Source: Cryptomeria japonica (lineage: Eukaryota; Streptophyta; Pinopsida; Cupressales; Cupressaceae). Taken from it: DNA of 64,000 bases. Below, in pieces: positions 23,322 through 34,693 of this stretch. A program made the position numbers and the translations under genes. Below the pieces are notes generated by a model. The model saw only the letters and a list, made by a program, of their open reading frames with translations. It did no database searches and had not been told where the DNA came from. The number at the start of each line of letters is the position of its first letter. The stretch's first letter is position 1. The stretch lies in the NCBI RefSeq assembly GCF_030272615.1, contig NC_081415.1:600801644-600865643 (forward strand). The letters are read 5' to 3'.

Positions 23322-24000
23322 ATGGATGCATCTACAGTTCCTCTTTTAACACCATATAATTATTTTGAATAGAAATCTAAGATGATAATATATTTGAAAA
23401 GACGTGGATATCATCATGTTACAATGAGACTTGTAACTGAACCTCAAGATGCTACATAAAAAGATAAAATGGCTTAATAAATGTGATGAAGCCTTTAGTA
23501 CTTTGTGTATATCAGTCTCCCCTGGTCTTCTTTTTCACATTGAATCTACCACTACACCAAATGGAGTTTGGACCACTTTGGAAAACCTCTTCAGTAAGAA
23601 GGATGAGCTAAGAGGTCATCAATTGGAGAATAAACTCATAGGGTTGAATCCAACCAATTTTGACACTATACAAGACTTCTTCACAAAAATCAAGTCTCTA
23701 AGATTGCAGTTGGAACAGTGTAGAACTAAGAAAGATGATAAGCAACTGATCTTGAGTATTATTTCTAAGCTTGGTCCTAACTATTCAGTGTTTGTTTCTA
23801 CATTCTATGCTACAAAATGTGCCCTAGGTACCACATTCAAAACGCCTTCTCTAGATGAATTTGCTAAAGAACTCACTAGGGAGTAGGACAAATTGGTTCA
23901 AATGGGTACAATAAAACCCTCTAAGTCACATGTCTTATTTGTAAATCAAGGCACAAGAGAACAGAAAGGGTCTAGTAGCAAGATAAAAAAAACAAAAGAA
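23322..24000 (+). pseudogene. Copia A gag, N-terminal and central part
   Basis: Starts MDASTVPLLTPYNYFE at ATG 23322, close to the MGSSKFPLLTPHNYATW start of copia E Gag. An early stop (23370) and a one-base shift near 23447 lead into a clean 145-codon frame to 23886, with the UBN2-type helices (GVWTTLENLFSKKDELRG, FDTIQDFFTKIKSLRLQLEQ). The frame continues past a stop at 23884 to the T2 insertion; the zinc knuckle lies beyond it. Confidence 0.8.
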
Positions 24001-25122
24001 CCAAGGAGAGTGTTGATCAATAAAATTGTTTTTATGAATATCGTCTTATGAGAAACTCAGTGATGAGGGACCTGCGCATATTCACTGAGTGACCTTCGAT
24101 ATTTTAGAAGCTGACTCTTCATACATAGGGAGGAAAAGGGATAGAAGGAAAACTAAAAGCAAAACTACTCTATAGCGATCTGCTGAGATAATTTTTGAAC
24201 TAAGGCACAAAGAAAACTTCATAAACATGTAGCTTTGAGGCCCATTCAACAATATACATGCCTAGAAACTTGAAAATGAAACATAGATAATAACTCGTTT
24301 AACATAAAGCAATATGTACCATTCATCCACTAGATAACAAGTTCATAAAAACATAGTTCAATCTGCAGAGTCTTATGGCATATATTTCTAAAGTCATACA
24401 GAATTACAAAATTGCACAGAAAACAAGTATTTGCACATAATCATAATTATCATAAAGGCCAAAGGCACAATTTAATTAGTCTCAAAAGCACAACTACAAA
24501 TTAAAGATGTAATTCTACTAGCAATTGTCTATCTTCTTCTTCTTAATTTCTGAACCCTTACAAAAGCAAAAAGCATCTCTTAAATAAGTCCCAACTAATG
24601 GCCCGATGGAGAAAACAGAGAGAGTGATTAAAACTGCGAGCACTACAGGCAATTTTATTAGCAACCGAGAAACGGGCTCCCACAAGCTAAAACAAAAAAG
24701 ATTCAGCCTTTCGCACAACTACTATCAGATCTTCTAACGGCGAATCAAAACAAAGGAATCCATAACCACTTGTGAAACCGCAAGCCACTAGTGACCAAAA
24801 ACCCATCTCCTCAGGTCAATAAGAAACATCACCCAGTGGTTGCATCAAGTCTCATGTGGCAGTAGGAGAGAGCATCCTGAGCATGCAATAAAAAACATAG
24901 AGTACCTCGCTGGGAACTGCCACGTGGCACGGGTGAAAACTTGCAAACACACGAGCTCGAAGACGCGATCCCACCAAGATAGGGAAAACAAAAAATTGCC
25001 ACATGTCAATACCACTTGGCTCCCTATCAAAGGGAAAAAAGAAGCTCAAACATTACGAGTCATACTGCCACATAGACGCAGAGAGGTAAAAACGCTTCAG
25101 GCAGAAAAGAACTAACACCCGG
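24001..25122. mobile_element. T2: 1.1-kb insert with long target duplication
   Basis: 'gataaaaaaaacaaaagaa' (23982-24000) and 'gataaaacaaaagaa' (25123-25137) flank the segment; they differ only in A-run length. Without the insert the Lys-rich gag linker reads on. A duplication of 15-19 bp suggests target-primed insertion. On the minus strand a 66-codon frame (24718-24518) with a hydrophobic stretch (LLIKLPVVLAVLITLSVFSI) is followed by AT-rich, UTR-like sequence. No poly(A), no known domain. Confidence 0.55.
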
Positions 25123-25137
25123 GATAAAACAAAAGAA

Positions 25138-25410
25138 GCTAACTCCCCGAAAGGGTAAGGGAGACTTAAAGTCTACAGAGAGAAAAAGAAAGATAAAAAG
25201 TATGCTACTTCAAAAGTAGATAATTAGACCTCTTCATCAAAAGTTAAACAAACTAAGAAGAAGAAGTTCAAGTTTTCTTATTGTAAAAGGCCTAGTCATG
25301 ATGAACATAAGTGTTTAAAGAAACAAATTGATCACCTTTCACCTCTTCTTGAAAAGAATAATATCAAGGTACCAAATTCAGTCAAATAGAGTTCAATAGA
25401 AGGATCTTCT
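25138..25410 (+). pseudogene. Copia A gag C-terminus with zinc knuckle
   Basis: A Lys/Ser-rich linker and FSYCKRPSHDEHKC at about 25270-25310. The first Cys of CX2CX4HX4C is Phe, so the knuckle is damaged. It continues with the frame of the segment before T2, with stops. Confidence 0.7.
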
Positions 25411-26449
25411 AAGGACATAGATAAGAGTAAGGGGAAAGGAAAGGGTAAGGCCCTAGATGTTGTTGCCTCACAACCCAATTCTTGGATAATTGACTCGGGT
25501 GCTTCGTATCACATGACTTCACCTCTTTAGAGCCATGTTATATGCCTTCCATACTAATGGGTGATGGCATTCCTATTGAAGTGCATGGGAGAGGGTTTGT
25601 TGATGTGAGAAAAGGAACATTTCAGGATGTCCTTTATGTTCCATCTTTATCAACTAATCTCTTATCCATTTGTCAGATCACTCACACTGATTCTGGAAAG
25701 CGAGTTGAGTTCACACTAGATACAATGGTAATCAATGAAATGCATAATGGGTCTACTATTATTGTGGTAAAATTAGATCATCATTCTAGATTATATTAGT
25801 TTTCTCAATTTGTTCTCAACTCTCCTTCGATAGTGTTACTCATACATATGAGATGAGTTATTTATGGCATCAACAGTTTGGCCACTTGAACTATCGTTAT
25901 TTGCAACAGCTCAGTCAACAAGACATGGTTTCAAGGTTTCCTTATATTCAATTTTATGATGGAGTTTTCTAGGGATGCATTCTTGGTAAGCATCCTAAGG
26001 AGAAGTGTGATAAAGGCAAAGCATGGATAGCTACACAACTATTGGAGTCAGTACATAGTGACTTGGCAGGACCATTTCCACAACCATCTTTCAACAGGGC
26101 TAGATATGTCTTGATATTTATTGATGACTTTTCCAAATATACATGGGTTTACTTTCTCAAACAAAAGTCTAAGTTATTTGAGAATTTTCTAGATTTCAAA
26201 TCTTTCATAGAGAAACAATCTAGGAAGTTCTTCAAGATTATGCGTATAAATAATGGGGGTGAATATGTTACTAATCAGTTTGAATAGTTTTGTGCTTCAG
26301 AAGTTATTAACATGCACCACACAGTTCCATATCTCAGTAGAATGGTGTCACAAAATGCAAGAACAGGTCCTTAAAGGAGATGGTCAATTGTATGATTCAC
26401 TCCAAGTCTTTGGCACCTCAGTATTGGGTAGAGGCCATCAACTATATGC
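25411..26449 (+). pseudogene. Copia A protease and integrase, 5' part
   Basis: Protease active site SWIIDSGASYHMTS at about 25480-25522. After a small shift the next frame (25542-25799) has the block VLYVPSLSTNLLSICQITHT. Integrase core: SVHSDLAGPF (26046), VLIFIDDFSKYTWVYFLKQ and NNGGEYVTNQFE (26250). In the last block the usual second catalytic Asp (S-D-N-G-G-E) is Asn. The frame ends at WVEAINYMR, where gypsy F enters. Confidence 0.82.
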
Positions 26450-26454
26450 GTTCT

Positions 26455-27869
26455 TGTAGTGTCATAAAATTGTGACACCTACAATTTTAACCATATTTGG
26501 GGTCCTCGCCTGGGTGATGGCATCTCCTTCCTTAACCAGGACCTATTTCTGCATTTCCAACCCTTCTCTCTTCCTCCTTCATTTCTTGTGTATTCTTTAG
26601 ACCCTGTCCAGGCCCCAAAATAGGGCGAGATAGGGGCGTGGCGCCCCTGTCCCCATCTCTTAGGGTGGTCCTATGTGCGGGGTGCCTGATCTCCTATGCA
26701 TTATTTGTCTTCAGAGTTTGCAATTCCTCTTTGTCGGCCTTCAGTGGTTGAGAAAATATTCCTTGAGGCATGTATAAAAGGGAATTCAATACCCTCATTC
26801 AAAGAGGACGGATGAACAATGAATGGACAGATATAGATCATAAGGAGAAGATACAAGATTGCAATGTCATCATCAAGCATTCAAGTCTTCTTCATTCATC
26901 CATTGGAGCAACATTAAAACATTCATTTGCAAGCATGTGTGTGTGTGTTAGGTTTTTGTCATGTTACATGCCATTTCATACAACATTTATCATTACATTC
27001 AAGAAGCAAAGCAATCATCATCAACAAGTTGTAGATCTACAAGGTATACATCTCCATTGTTTATATTCAAGCATTTGCAATTACTTTATTTCTAGGTTAA
27101 TTCCTCAACTGGAGTTTGACTAAGGCAAACCCCTATCCACAACCCCCCTTTCTTCTCTTTTATGTGTGTAGGTTGCAGGTGCATAGCAGTAATTGCAAGT
27201 TTGGGCTTCATTTGTAGAGATGGAAGAACCCTTTTTGTTTCGCCGATTTTGTGGCAGACCATGTACATTCCCACCATGGTCCTGGCAACTTTTCTCCAAA
27301 TTTGCAGGGTAGATCTGCTTCAATTTAATTAGCTTAGATCCGAAGTTACAATGCGATCCCAAACTAGTCAAACCCCTATCCACAACCCCCCTTTCTTTTC
27401 TTTTATGTGTGTAGGTTGTAGGTGTGCAGCTATAATTGCAGGTTTGGGCTTCATTTGCAGAGACGGAAGAACCCTTTTCATTTCACGGATTTTATGGCGG
27501 ACCATGTACATTCCCGCCATAGTCCTGACAACTTTTCTCCAAATTTGCAGGGCAGATATGCTTCAGTTTAATTAGCTCAGATCCGAAGTTACAACGTGAT
27601 CCCGAACTAGTAGCACCTCATTTCACTCATTTCTCCTCTCTTTTCCACATAGTCAACAAGTCAGCTTTCTCATTTACAAAAGAGGGTAAATCGCACCTCA
27701 ACCACTTGCAATCCACTCAGAATTCAAATCCTTGTTTCCCTCAGATTTGGATCTATCGGATTCAACCCCTCTTTTGAATGTAAATTTCTTCCCAACTGAA
27801 AATCATCCTACTGGCTTCCTTTCTCTCTCCTAGGTGGGGAGTCACTAGGATCCAATTTTCCACTTTACG
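26455..27869 (+). repeat. Gypsy F left (5') LTR
   Basis: 1415 bp from TGTAGTGTCATAAAATTG to CCACTTTACg (last base mutated from A). TATA box 'tataaaag' at 26773-26780. A 'ggggcgtggcgcccc' palindrome is at 26634-26648. It contains an internal tandem duplication (27126-27611) that the right LTR lacks. Confidence 0.88.
27126..27611 (+). repeat. 243-bp tandem duplication inside F left LTR
   Basis: Units 27126-27368 and 27369-27611, both opening 'caaacccctatccacaaccc' and ending near 'gaactagt'. The right LTR has a single unit (from about 57213). The two units differ at scattered positions, so the duplication is not very recent. Confidence 0.88.
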
Positions 27870-27872
27870 TTT

Positions 27873-27892
27873 TGGTGAACCTGACGTGTTAC
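27873..27892 (+). other. Gypsy F primer binding site
   Basis: TGGTGAACCTGACGTGTTAC starts three bases after the LTR. TGG plus a GC-rich stretch is the expected form of a gypsy primer site; the tRNA is not identified. Confidence 0.55.
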
Positions 27893-28525
27893 ACATTAAT
27901 TTTGATTTCTCATTCTTAGATCTGATTAATTGCAATTTTAATTTCAAATTTTCATTTTCAAGTTTGATCTATTTGCAAATTTTAGAGGTTAAATGCATAA
28001 AAACCCTAATTTTTTATTTGGAGCAAATTAAGCTTGTTAAGTGCAAAATTGCAATTGCTTGTTTTAGATCTGATTTCTATTTCAAAATTGCAATTAAAAT
28101 TTATCGCTTTATTCTGAAAATTCAATGGATAAATCATAAAACCCTAATTTTTAAGATCTTTTCATTTTTGACCTTTGACTACAATTTTGACCAATCTAGA
28201 CATCTCCAAATTAGTTGTCTTTTTGGATTCTGCATTAAAATCATAATCTCTATCATCCCTAAAAAAATCAAAAAAAGTTGGTCGGACCGTGTGCATTCCT
28301 GCCACAGTCCTTGGCTTTTTTCCCGAAATTTTGGGAGATGGAATTCACTATATTTTTCTGCTTGAATCCATAAAAATAGTGTACTTTATCAATTTTAACA
28401 CTCTCTAAGGTCGAACACAAATTCAAATTTCATCAAATTTCAATCTTAAAATTAATTTTCATAAAAAGGTTCTAATTTTAGATCTGCTTCTCTAGCAAAT
28501 TCATATTTCTATTAAGAGACTTTTA

Positions 28526-29939
28526 ATGGCAATTAATAAATTGGATTTACTTTCTCTTTCACATGTGATTACATTAATTTTTTCATATATTTATCATGTG
28601 TCGGATAAGAGTTTCTTTCGTTTCCTGTTGCTTCTCTTTCTTCATAGCACTTGGTCATATTTTGTTGTTAGGATTTCCAAATTATTTTATTTTCAATTAG
28701 ATCTCAAAGCTTTCATGTATCATTTATGTTGCATTATGGTGATGTTGTTAACAAAATGCATTTCCTATGTTAATCACCTTAAAGTTTTTGTAGATCATAA
28801 ACCTAGATATTCTAATCTTTGTACCTCTCCTAGGGTATCTTGTGTGAAAGAAATGAGACCTCATGCTTTACCCAATGATCTTTCTACAAGAGAGCAAGCA
28901 TTGACAAGTAATATGGATCCATCTTCTTCTACTACACATACCCTTGAGAAAGGGGGGCAATATGAAAACATCAACATTCTTACATCTTTAGATCCTCCTT
29001 ATTCTCCCAAGACCTATCTTTAGCATCAAAGTCTATGTAGAGAGGATGATGTCATGAATTTTATTCGTGACCTTTCTCCTCGCATAGAAATCACTAAAAA
29101 ATGAGCTTTTAGATGATGAAGATGTTCTTCCCCAATCTTCCAAAAAGGATAAGTTTGATAAAGGAAAAGAGATTCTCATTCCACATGATACTCCTCCTTC
29201 ATCTACAAATCCTTTTCTACCTCCTCACACATCAGATTTGAAAGAAATTCATGATCTTCTTCCTCCATCTAGTCAATTGCAACACTCTTATAGTCGTGGC
29301 TTTCATATAATTATAAAACAAGGTTTTAAAGGACAACGAATTGGGAAATTTGAGCATGGAATTCGTGTCCCTATAAATACTCATACACAAACTACTACAA
29401 GAGGCCTAGGAAGTGATACCCCTCTTTCTATGAATGTATTCCTTAGGCTTCAAAACTTTCAGGATTGCCTTCGAAAACAACAAACCAAGAGAACTCGCAA
29501 GAATGCTTCTGCCTCAAAGCGTCATTTTTGTTCATTTCATCAAACCCATGACCATAATATTGATGATTGCCCTGATTTTCAAAAATCTATTCAAGATGGC
29601 ATAGAAAGTGGCAAAATTAGAATTGTGGATAATGAAACGCCTTCTTCTAACAAACCTTCTTTCTCATGGGAAGATGATATTTACCATCTTGATAGATTAG
29701 CTACAAGAATCTATTGGAGGTTGAAATATGACAAGAACATTTCCTTTCCTCCTCAAAATAAAAACAAACATCTTAAGCAAGTAAAAGGTATTGAATTTTG
29801 CATTTTTCATGATTTATATTCACATTCTATTGGAAAATGTTATGCATTTAAGAAATTTGTTCAACTACAATATGATCTTGCACACATTTGTCTCATAGAA
29901 GATCTAGTTGTCTTTCTTGGTAAAAACATCGTGCCTTAG
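28526..29939 (+). pseudogene. Gypsy F gag-like ORF with two CX2HX4HX4C knuckles
   Basis: Frames 28526-29023 and 29238-29939 appear to be parts of one coding region joined by shifts and stops near 29020-29240. The second part carries CSFHQTHDHNIDDC and CIFHDLYSHSIGKC, both fitting C-X2-H-X4-H-X4-C. The Gag of element G has the same unusual knuckle (CEFHKSKGHKTRNC), typical of Tat-like gypsy Gag. The region probably encodes the nucleic-acid-binding end of Gag. No protease follows. Confidence 0.6.
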
Positions 29940-30856
29940 CACTTCTTTTCCCTTCATGTTTCTCTTCATCCTATGGCATAATTAGCCCATTTACCAAGGG
30001 CTCTTTATCATTAGTGGTGGTATTGTTTCACTTTAACATACTTTGGGGCAGCAACATGAAGTCCATTTTATTCTTTCTTACATTTATCTATATCTTGGTG
30101 CATTATTCATTATTAGATCTCTTTTTGCATAGGGTTATTTCATGTGAGAATATAATGGTTCTTTGGTTTACCTCTTTTCTTGGAGAGGGGCATCTTTAAT
30201 GAATACTGCACTTCTTCTCTTTCTTTCATTCTCTTGGAAATCTTACCTCTTCTATGGTTTTGATTATTTGCAAGTATGATATGCCCCTTACCAGGGAATG
30301 ATCTCTTGGGAGGTATATATCCTTTCCTTGAGAGGATTTTGTCCACTTGGATGGTATGTCACTTGAAACTAATCACCATCAGAAAATGTGTAATATTCCT
30401 CCTTGTTCTCCTCACTTCAGGGGCAAGAATTTTCACTCCGCTCTGTAGAATTGTTGGATATTTGATTAAGGATTCTCTCTTATACAAGAGGTGTAAATCC
30501 TTGATTACAACCTCTTTTCACACTTGGTAATGTACATCTATGATAAATCCAACCATCCCTCTGAGAGCTAAACTTGAGTCATCCCTCATCAATAATCCCT
30601 TTCACCTAGAAATAGGAGGAATGATTGCATTCTTGCTCTTTCCTTTTCTTGTTCTAGAAGATGTTATATTTGTCAAAGACAACTCCTCTTGGGGGTAGAT
30701 TTGTTTTGAACAAAGATCTCTTCTCCTCCAAGGATCACCTTTACACTTACAGCAAGACATCTCTTGTCAACTATCTTATCCTTGCTCGAAGAGTATGCCC
30801 TCTCTTGCTTGGATTTATGACATTGTTGCATAGTGGATATCTTCTTTGTGATGAAG
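29940..30856 (+). other. Gypsy F interior, no domain recognised
   Basis: Short frames only (for example 30276-30530). CT-rich with repeated 'cttttcttg/ctctttcttt' phrases. The last bases GTAGG (30857-30861) are the left target duplication of G. Confidence 0.5.
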
Positions 30857-30861
30857 GTAGG

Positions 30862-31645
30862 TGTTTATGGTGAAAGTGGAAACAACAATATTGAAAGACT
30901 AAATAGATTCAACCACAAAACCTTAGCCTAACAACAACAAAGATCCACCATAACATATGAAGATTACCTAAGACAATGCAAATCAAATGAAATCACAAAG
31001 ATTATACCATCACATGTCCAATACAGTTTGAATCTCCATTCTTCCTATCTCCATTGATCTTGCTTGATATATTTTCTCTCAGATTTTATGTGCACAAGAG
31101 CTCAACAAAGAACGGAAATGTGGTTGCAAGTAGGCTTGATTGCATATGCAAGTTCGAAAGCGTAGTCGGGGTGGAATGCATAGTGAGTTAGTTAGGATGC
31201 ATAGTGAGGGTTTGATAATGAAGGAAGCATCTCCTTATATAGAAGATACTATAAGAAATAGAGGGATAAGATTGAGAGGTGTAAAAGAGGTCGGCTATGA
31301 TTAGAGGGTAGGTAGAGGAAATAAGAAAATAATAAGAGGGTAGGTAGTGTAGGAATTAAGAGATGAATGACATGTGTCATAGGTAGAAAAGGCTAATGAA
31401 TTAATAAAATAAATAAAGATTTATTCAATTAAATGAGGAAGTGGGATCAATTAAATAAATAAGATATGTATTTAATTTAGGAAAATGATAATTTAAATAA
31501 ATAATTGTATTTATTTAAATGAGAAATAAGGCTAGAAGAGGATAAATAAATAAATATTTATTTAATTAATAGAAGAATTAGGCTAAAATAATTAAATAAA
31601 TAAAGATATTTATTTAATTAGACTGGACAATTTTAGGTGTCTACA
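30862..31645 (-). repeat. Gypsy G 3' LTR
   Basis: 784 bp. On the minus strand TGTAGACACC...CCATAAACA. TATA box (minus) ctatataagg at 31234-31243. The AATAAATA-rich part near the minus 5' end differs by small indels from the other LTR. Confidence 0.92.
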
Positions 31646-31664
31646 TTTTGTCCCTCTTTGAGAC
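31646..31664 (-). other. Gypsy G polypurine tract
   Basis: On the minus strand 'gtctcaaagagggacaaaa' runs directly into the 3' LTR, the primer for plus-strand cDNA synthesis. Confidence 0.75.
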
Positions 31665-31892
31665 AATGCAGCTTGTCGCGTTGTTTCAAAGAAGATAAGA
31701 TAAACTGATACAAATTTTCCCCAAGATAGGAATGATATGCCCCCTCGAGAGATTGGATGAAAATGTTTGAAAAGATCACAGACAATCTCTCGATAAGAAA
31801 GAAAGGCTAGAATAGACTGACCGGATAGAGTGACAGAGTCACGAGATAAAGAAGACTGACTCGGGAGACGAGGGCCAGGGCCAGGGCTAGGG

Positions 31893-31995
31893 TAGTCTAT
31901 AAGATATACCACAAGGGGAAAACATCCTTATTGTCATCCACACATCCAAGAGATCAGAGTGCAGAGAGAGAATAGAGCAACAACAATCAGCAGCG
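31893..31995 (+). promoter_or_regulatory. Candidate promoter/5' UTR of the antisense PMD gene in G
   Basis: 'tctataagatat' (31893-31904) is a plausible TATA element about 100 bases before the ATG at 31996, followed by a purine/CA-rich leader without ATGs. No transcript evidence. Confidence 0.35.
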
Positions 31996-33144
31996 ATGGC
32001 ATTGGTTCACAGTTTCGATCGTGTTCGCCGATTTCAGAGGCCAGCAGATGTAGGAGAGCTAGTGAGTACTGCAAAACCTCCTTGTACTTTGTCACAATAA
32101 ATTTTTTCATACATGCATGCTAGGTAATGTAATAAATGTGCGTTTATGTCTTCTAGGCCGAATCGACAGTTCTGTGATGAACATACATTGTCGATTGGAA
32201 AAGTTGCTAAGAGGATACACTCAAGCAGGTCTTCTAGGGAAGACTAAGATAGCAGATAGGGCTAGGATTGACAATTCTATGATAGAACATACGTTGCCAA
32301 TTAGGTAACTACTCAAGAGGATACACTCAAGCAGAGGCCCTAGGATAGAATAGATCAAGGCACTTTGTGATGAACAAGGAGTACCAAGACATAGTACTTT
32401 GTGATGAACAGTGAGTACCAATATGAGCAACACTTTGTGATGAACAGTGAGTGTCAAAATGACAAGCACTTTGTGATGAATAGGGAGTGCAAATATGAGC
32501 AGCACTTTGTGATGAACAGGGAGTGCAAAACACATAGTACTTTGTGATGAACAAGGAGTACCACTAGGATAGATAGCAACACTTTGTGATGAACAGTGAG
32601 TGTCACTAGGATAGAAGCAACACTTTGTGATGAATAGTGAGTGTCACTTTGACTGCCATGATTGCTTTGCTTGACTGCAGGAGTATCTGCCTATGCTAGA
32701 GTCGCTAAAGAGATTCTCGTCGACGCAGAGATTATGACCAGAGCTGATATTTAAGGACCGAGATGCTATTGAGGCTATGGGTCTAACATACATCTTGTAT
32801 GTGCCTGAGTTTCGGGTGAACATGGGGCTGCTAACTACACTAGCTGAGAGATGGCACTCAGAGACTTGTAGTTTTTATTTGTCGATGGGTGAGATGACAG
32901 TCACCTTAGAGGATGTATACAGGATACTGTGGATACCAATCGATGGGGAGTTAGTACCCTACGATCAAGATGGAGACATGGATGCACTGAGATGAGTGTT
33001 TCAGGATCCAGGACTGGAGATGAGGGTTGGACACGTGGCATGGGACACGATGACAATGATAGGACTTGCACTACCAGCATGCTAGGAGGAGTGATCAGTG
33101 GGTTCTTATGTATCAGTTTTGTACCATTTTGTATGATGATGTAG
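31996..33144 (+). pseudogene. Plant mobile domain (PMD) gene, antisense within G, two exons, decayed
   Basis: Exon 1 (31996-32061, 22 codons, MALVHSFDRVRRF) ends at a good donor, cta|gtgagt. Exon 2 starts at 32681 after 'ttgactgcag' in the same phase and reaches the PMD core (VPEFRVNMGLLTTLAERWHS, then MTVTLEDVYRILWIPIDGE at about 32895). Breaks: TGA at 32735, TGA at 32993, a frameshift near 33085 before MLGGVISGFLC. PMD (PF10536) proteins are linked to plant transposable elements and to a few host regulators; their molecular role is poorly known. Here the gene is opposite to the coding strand of the Tat element. Splicing is predicted from the sequence only. Confidence 0.75.
32361..32660 (+). 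repeat. Minisatellite, unit about 36 bp, eight copies, inside the PMD intron
   Basis: The core 'actttgtgatgaa' starts at or beside 32361, 32395, 32431, 32467, 32503, 32538, 32580 and 32621, with 34-42 bp spacing. Units end in 'agtgagtgtca' or 'ggagtacca'. The array lies wholly between the predicted donor (32062) and acceptor (32680). Confidence 0.9.
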
Positions 33145-33482
33145 ACACCTTTGGGTGATTTTGTAGCCATATGTATTTTGACATCATTGTATCATGACAC
33201 TTATGATTATATATATGAGATGATTCATCTTTGCGGCAGCTATATGCATGTGTACCTATGTGATGTATGTTATTATGTGATGCTTATGATATGGATGCGA
33301 ATATGTACATGATGGAATGCAATATTTTTGTTCTTTTATGTTTTGAATATGTTATGATAATGCAAATGTGAATGTATGAAATGCGGATGAATATGATAAT
33401 GCAAATGACTATATACATGATGAGAATGTAAAATGTGCCAACATGTTTTGTGTGCAGGATGTGATGCAATTGTGATATCTAT
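33145..33482. other. Gypsy G interior beyond PMD, TG/AT-rich
   Basis: Repeated 'atgataatgcaaatg' phrases and 'tatgatgatg' runs but no frame. Ends with ATCTAT (33477-33482), the target duplication of copia C. Confidence 0.5.
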
Positions 33483-34643
33483 TGTTGGCATTTTTTATGT
33501 TTATGTTGTGATTGTGATTGATGGACACACACTTGTATTGTGATCCCCTTTATATGTATGAGCTCATCCTCAACCGGTATTTGTTCCAACCGGTATGTTG
33601 TATTCTATTCTTTAGACTAGTAGTGATTTTGCAGAATGTTTTTCCCGATCTAAAGCGGCATGACGACCCCAAGCAGTTCGCAGATCACAAGTGGTACGAG
33701 GGAGCAAAGCAGCACAACACATTCTTACCAGTCTTCATTTTTGTCAAACCAGCAACCGGTATTTTGTATGAACCGATAATACTCTGTGATGAGTTACCAA
33801 CTAGTATTTTGTGATGAGTTACCAATCCACCGATTGTTTGATAGTGCCGACACATTAACGGTGATTCCTGTGTCGTGTTACTAAGTATGTCTAGGTTCAT
33901 TGAACCTAGGAAATTGTAAAGAAATCCTATTGGACCGACATGAAATCAGATTCCTTTAAAAGGACATCATGTCTAGGGTTTTAGGTTGTTGCAAAAAGGG
34001 TTAATGTTGAGCTAGGGTTTAAGGTGGATGTTGAGTTGTTGGAAGAGAGATCTTATCTAAGAAGATCAAGTTGTAACTGAGAGAGAGATAGAGAAGATTG
34101 AAGTAATGCTGGAATGCATTAGCTGTGAGCAATACTGGATCTAACCAAGAAGTTTGTGCTATTAGATAGATCAAACACTTGTTGATTACTCACATCTTTA
34201 ACAAGACTGTAGCCCCTAACCGGGTAGGCCTCAAAGCCTTTGTAAAATCCTCTAACAAGGTGGTTCACACATGTGAATCTAAAATCCTCTAACAAGGTAG
34301 TCTTTAATTAGACTTATCTCCTAACAGAGATTGAGATTCCTAACAGGATCTGTTCTGGTGAAGAACATTGTAAGACCTTAACCGATCTGGTTTCTATTCT
34401 GCACATAGTGACTTGTGAGTTCCATCTCACTGTGGTTTTTCCTAGTTGGGTTTCCACGTCAAATATCTTGTGTTATGGTTGTATTGTTTTTGTCGGTGAA
34501 TGTTTTATTCGCATTTTGGTTTGTATGTGTGGTAACCAATTTGACTGTCAAACTACTTTACCAGTTTATCTTTAGACTGTGTAAGTGTTTTAGTGCAAAG
34601 ATTTTTGGCATACTAATTCACCCCCCCGCCTTAGTATTCATCA
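33483..34643 (+). repeat. Copia C 5' LTR
   Basis: 1161 bp, TGTTGGCA...TTCATCA. TATA-like 'tttaaaagg' near 33955. It holds several ACCGGT sites and repeated 'ttgtgatgagttacca'. By eye about 60 substitutions separate it from the 3' LTR, mostly transitions at CpG. Confidence 0.92.
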
Positions 34644-34645
34644 AT

Positions 34646-34658
34646 TGGTATCAGAGCC
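34646..34658 (+). other. Copia C primer binding site
   Basis: TGGTATCAGAGCC, the full plant copia initiator tRNA-Met site, two bases after the LTR. Confidence 0.95.
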
Positions 34659-34693
34659 AACCTTTCTATAAGTTTAACCACTTGGAAAGAGAT

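Noticed and set aside
32221-32554. Minus-strand frames with repeated HHKVL / SSQS peptides
   Set aside because: They arise from the minisatellite in the PMD intron; no start context or conserved domain.
31646-33482. The antisense PMD gene as a separate host gene captured by chance
   Set aside because: It lies between the integrase end and 3' LTR of G in antisense, the usual place of extra ORFs in Tat elements, so it belongs to the element.
34415-34693. Upstream extension of the C gag frame into the 5' LTR
   Set aside because: The first 93 codons lie in the LTR and primer site; the ATG at 34694 after the primer site is the sensible start.
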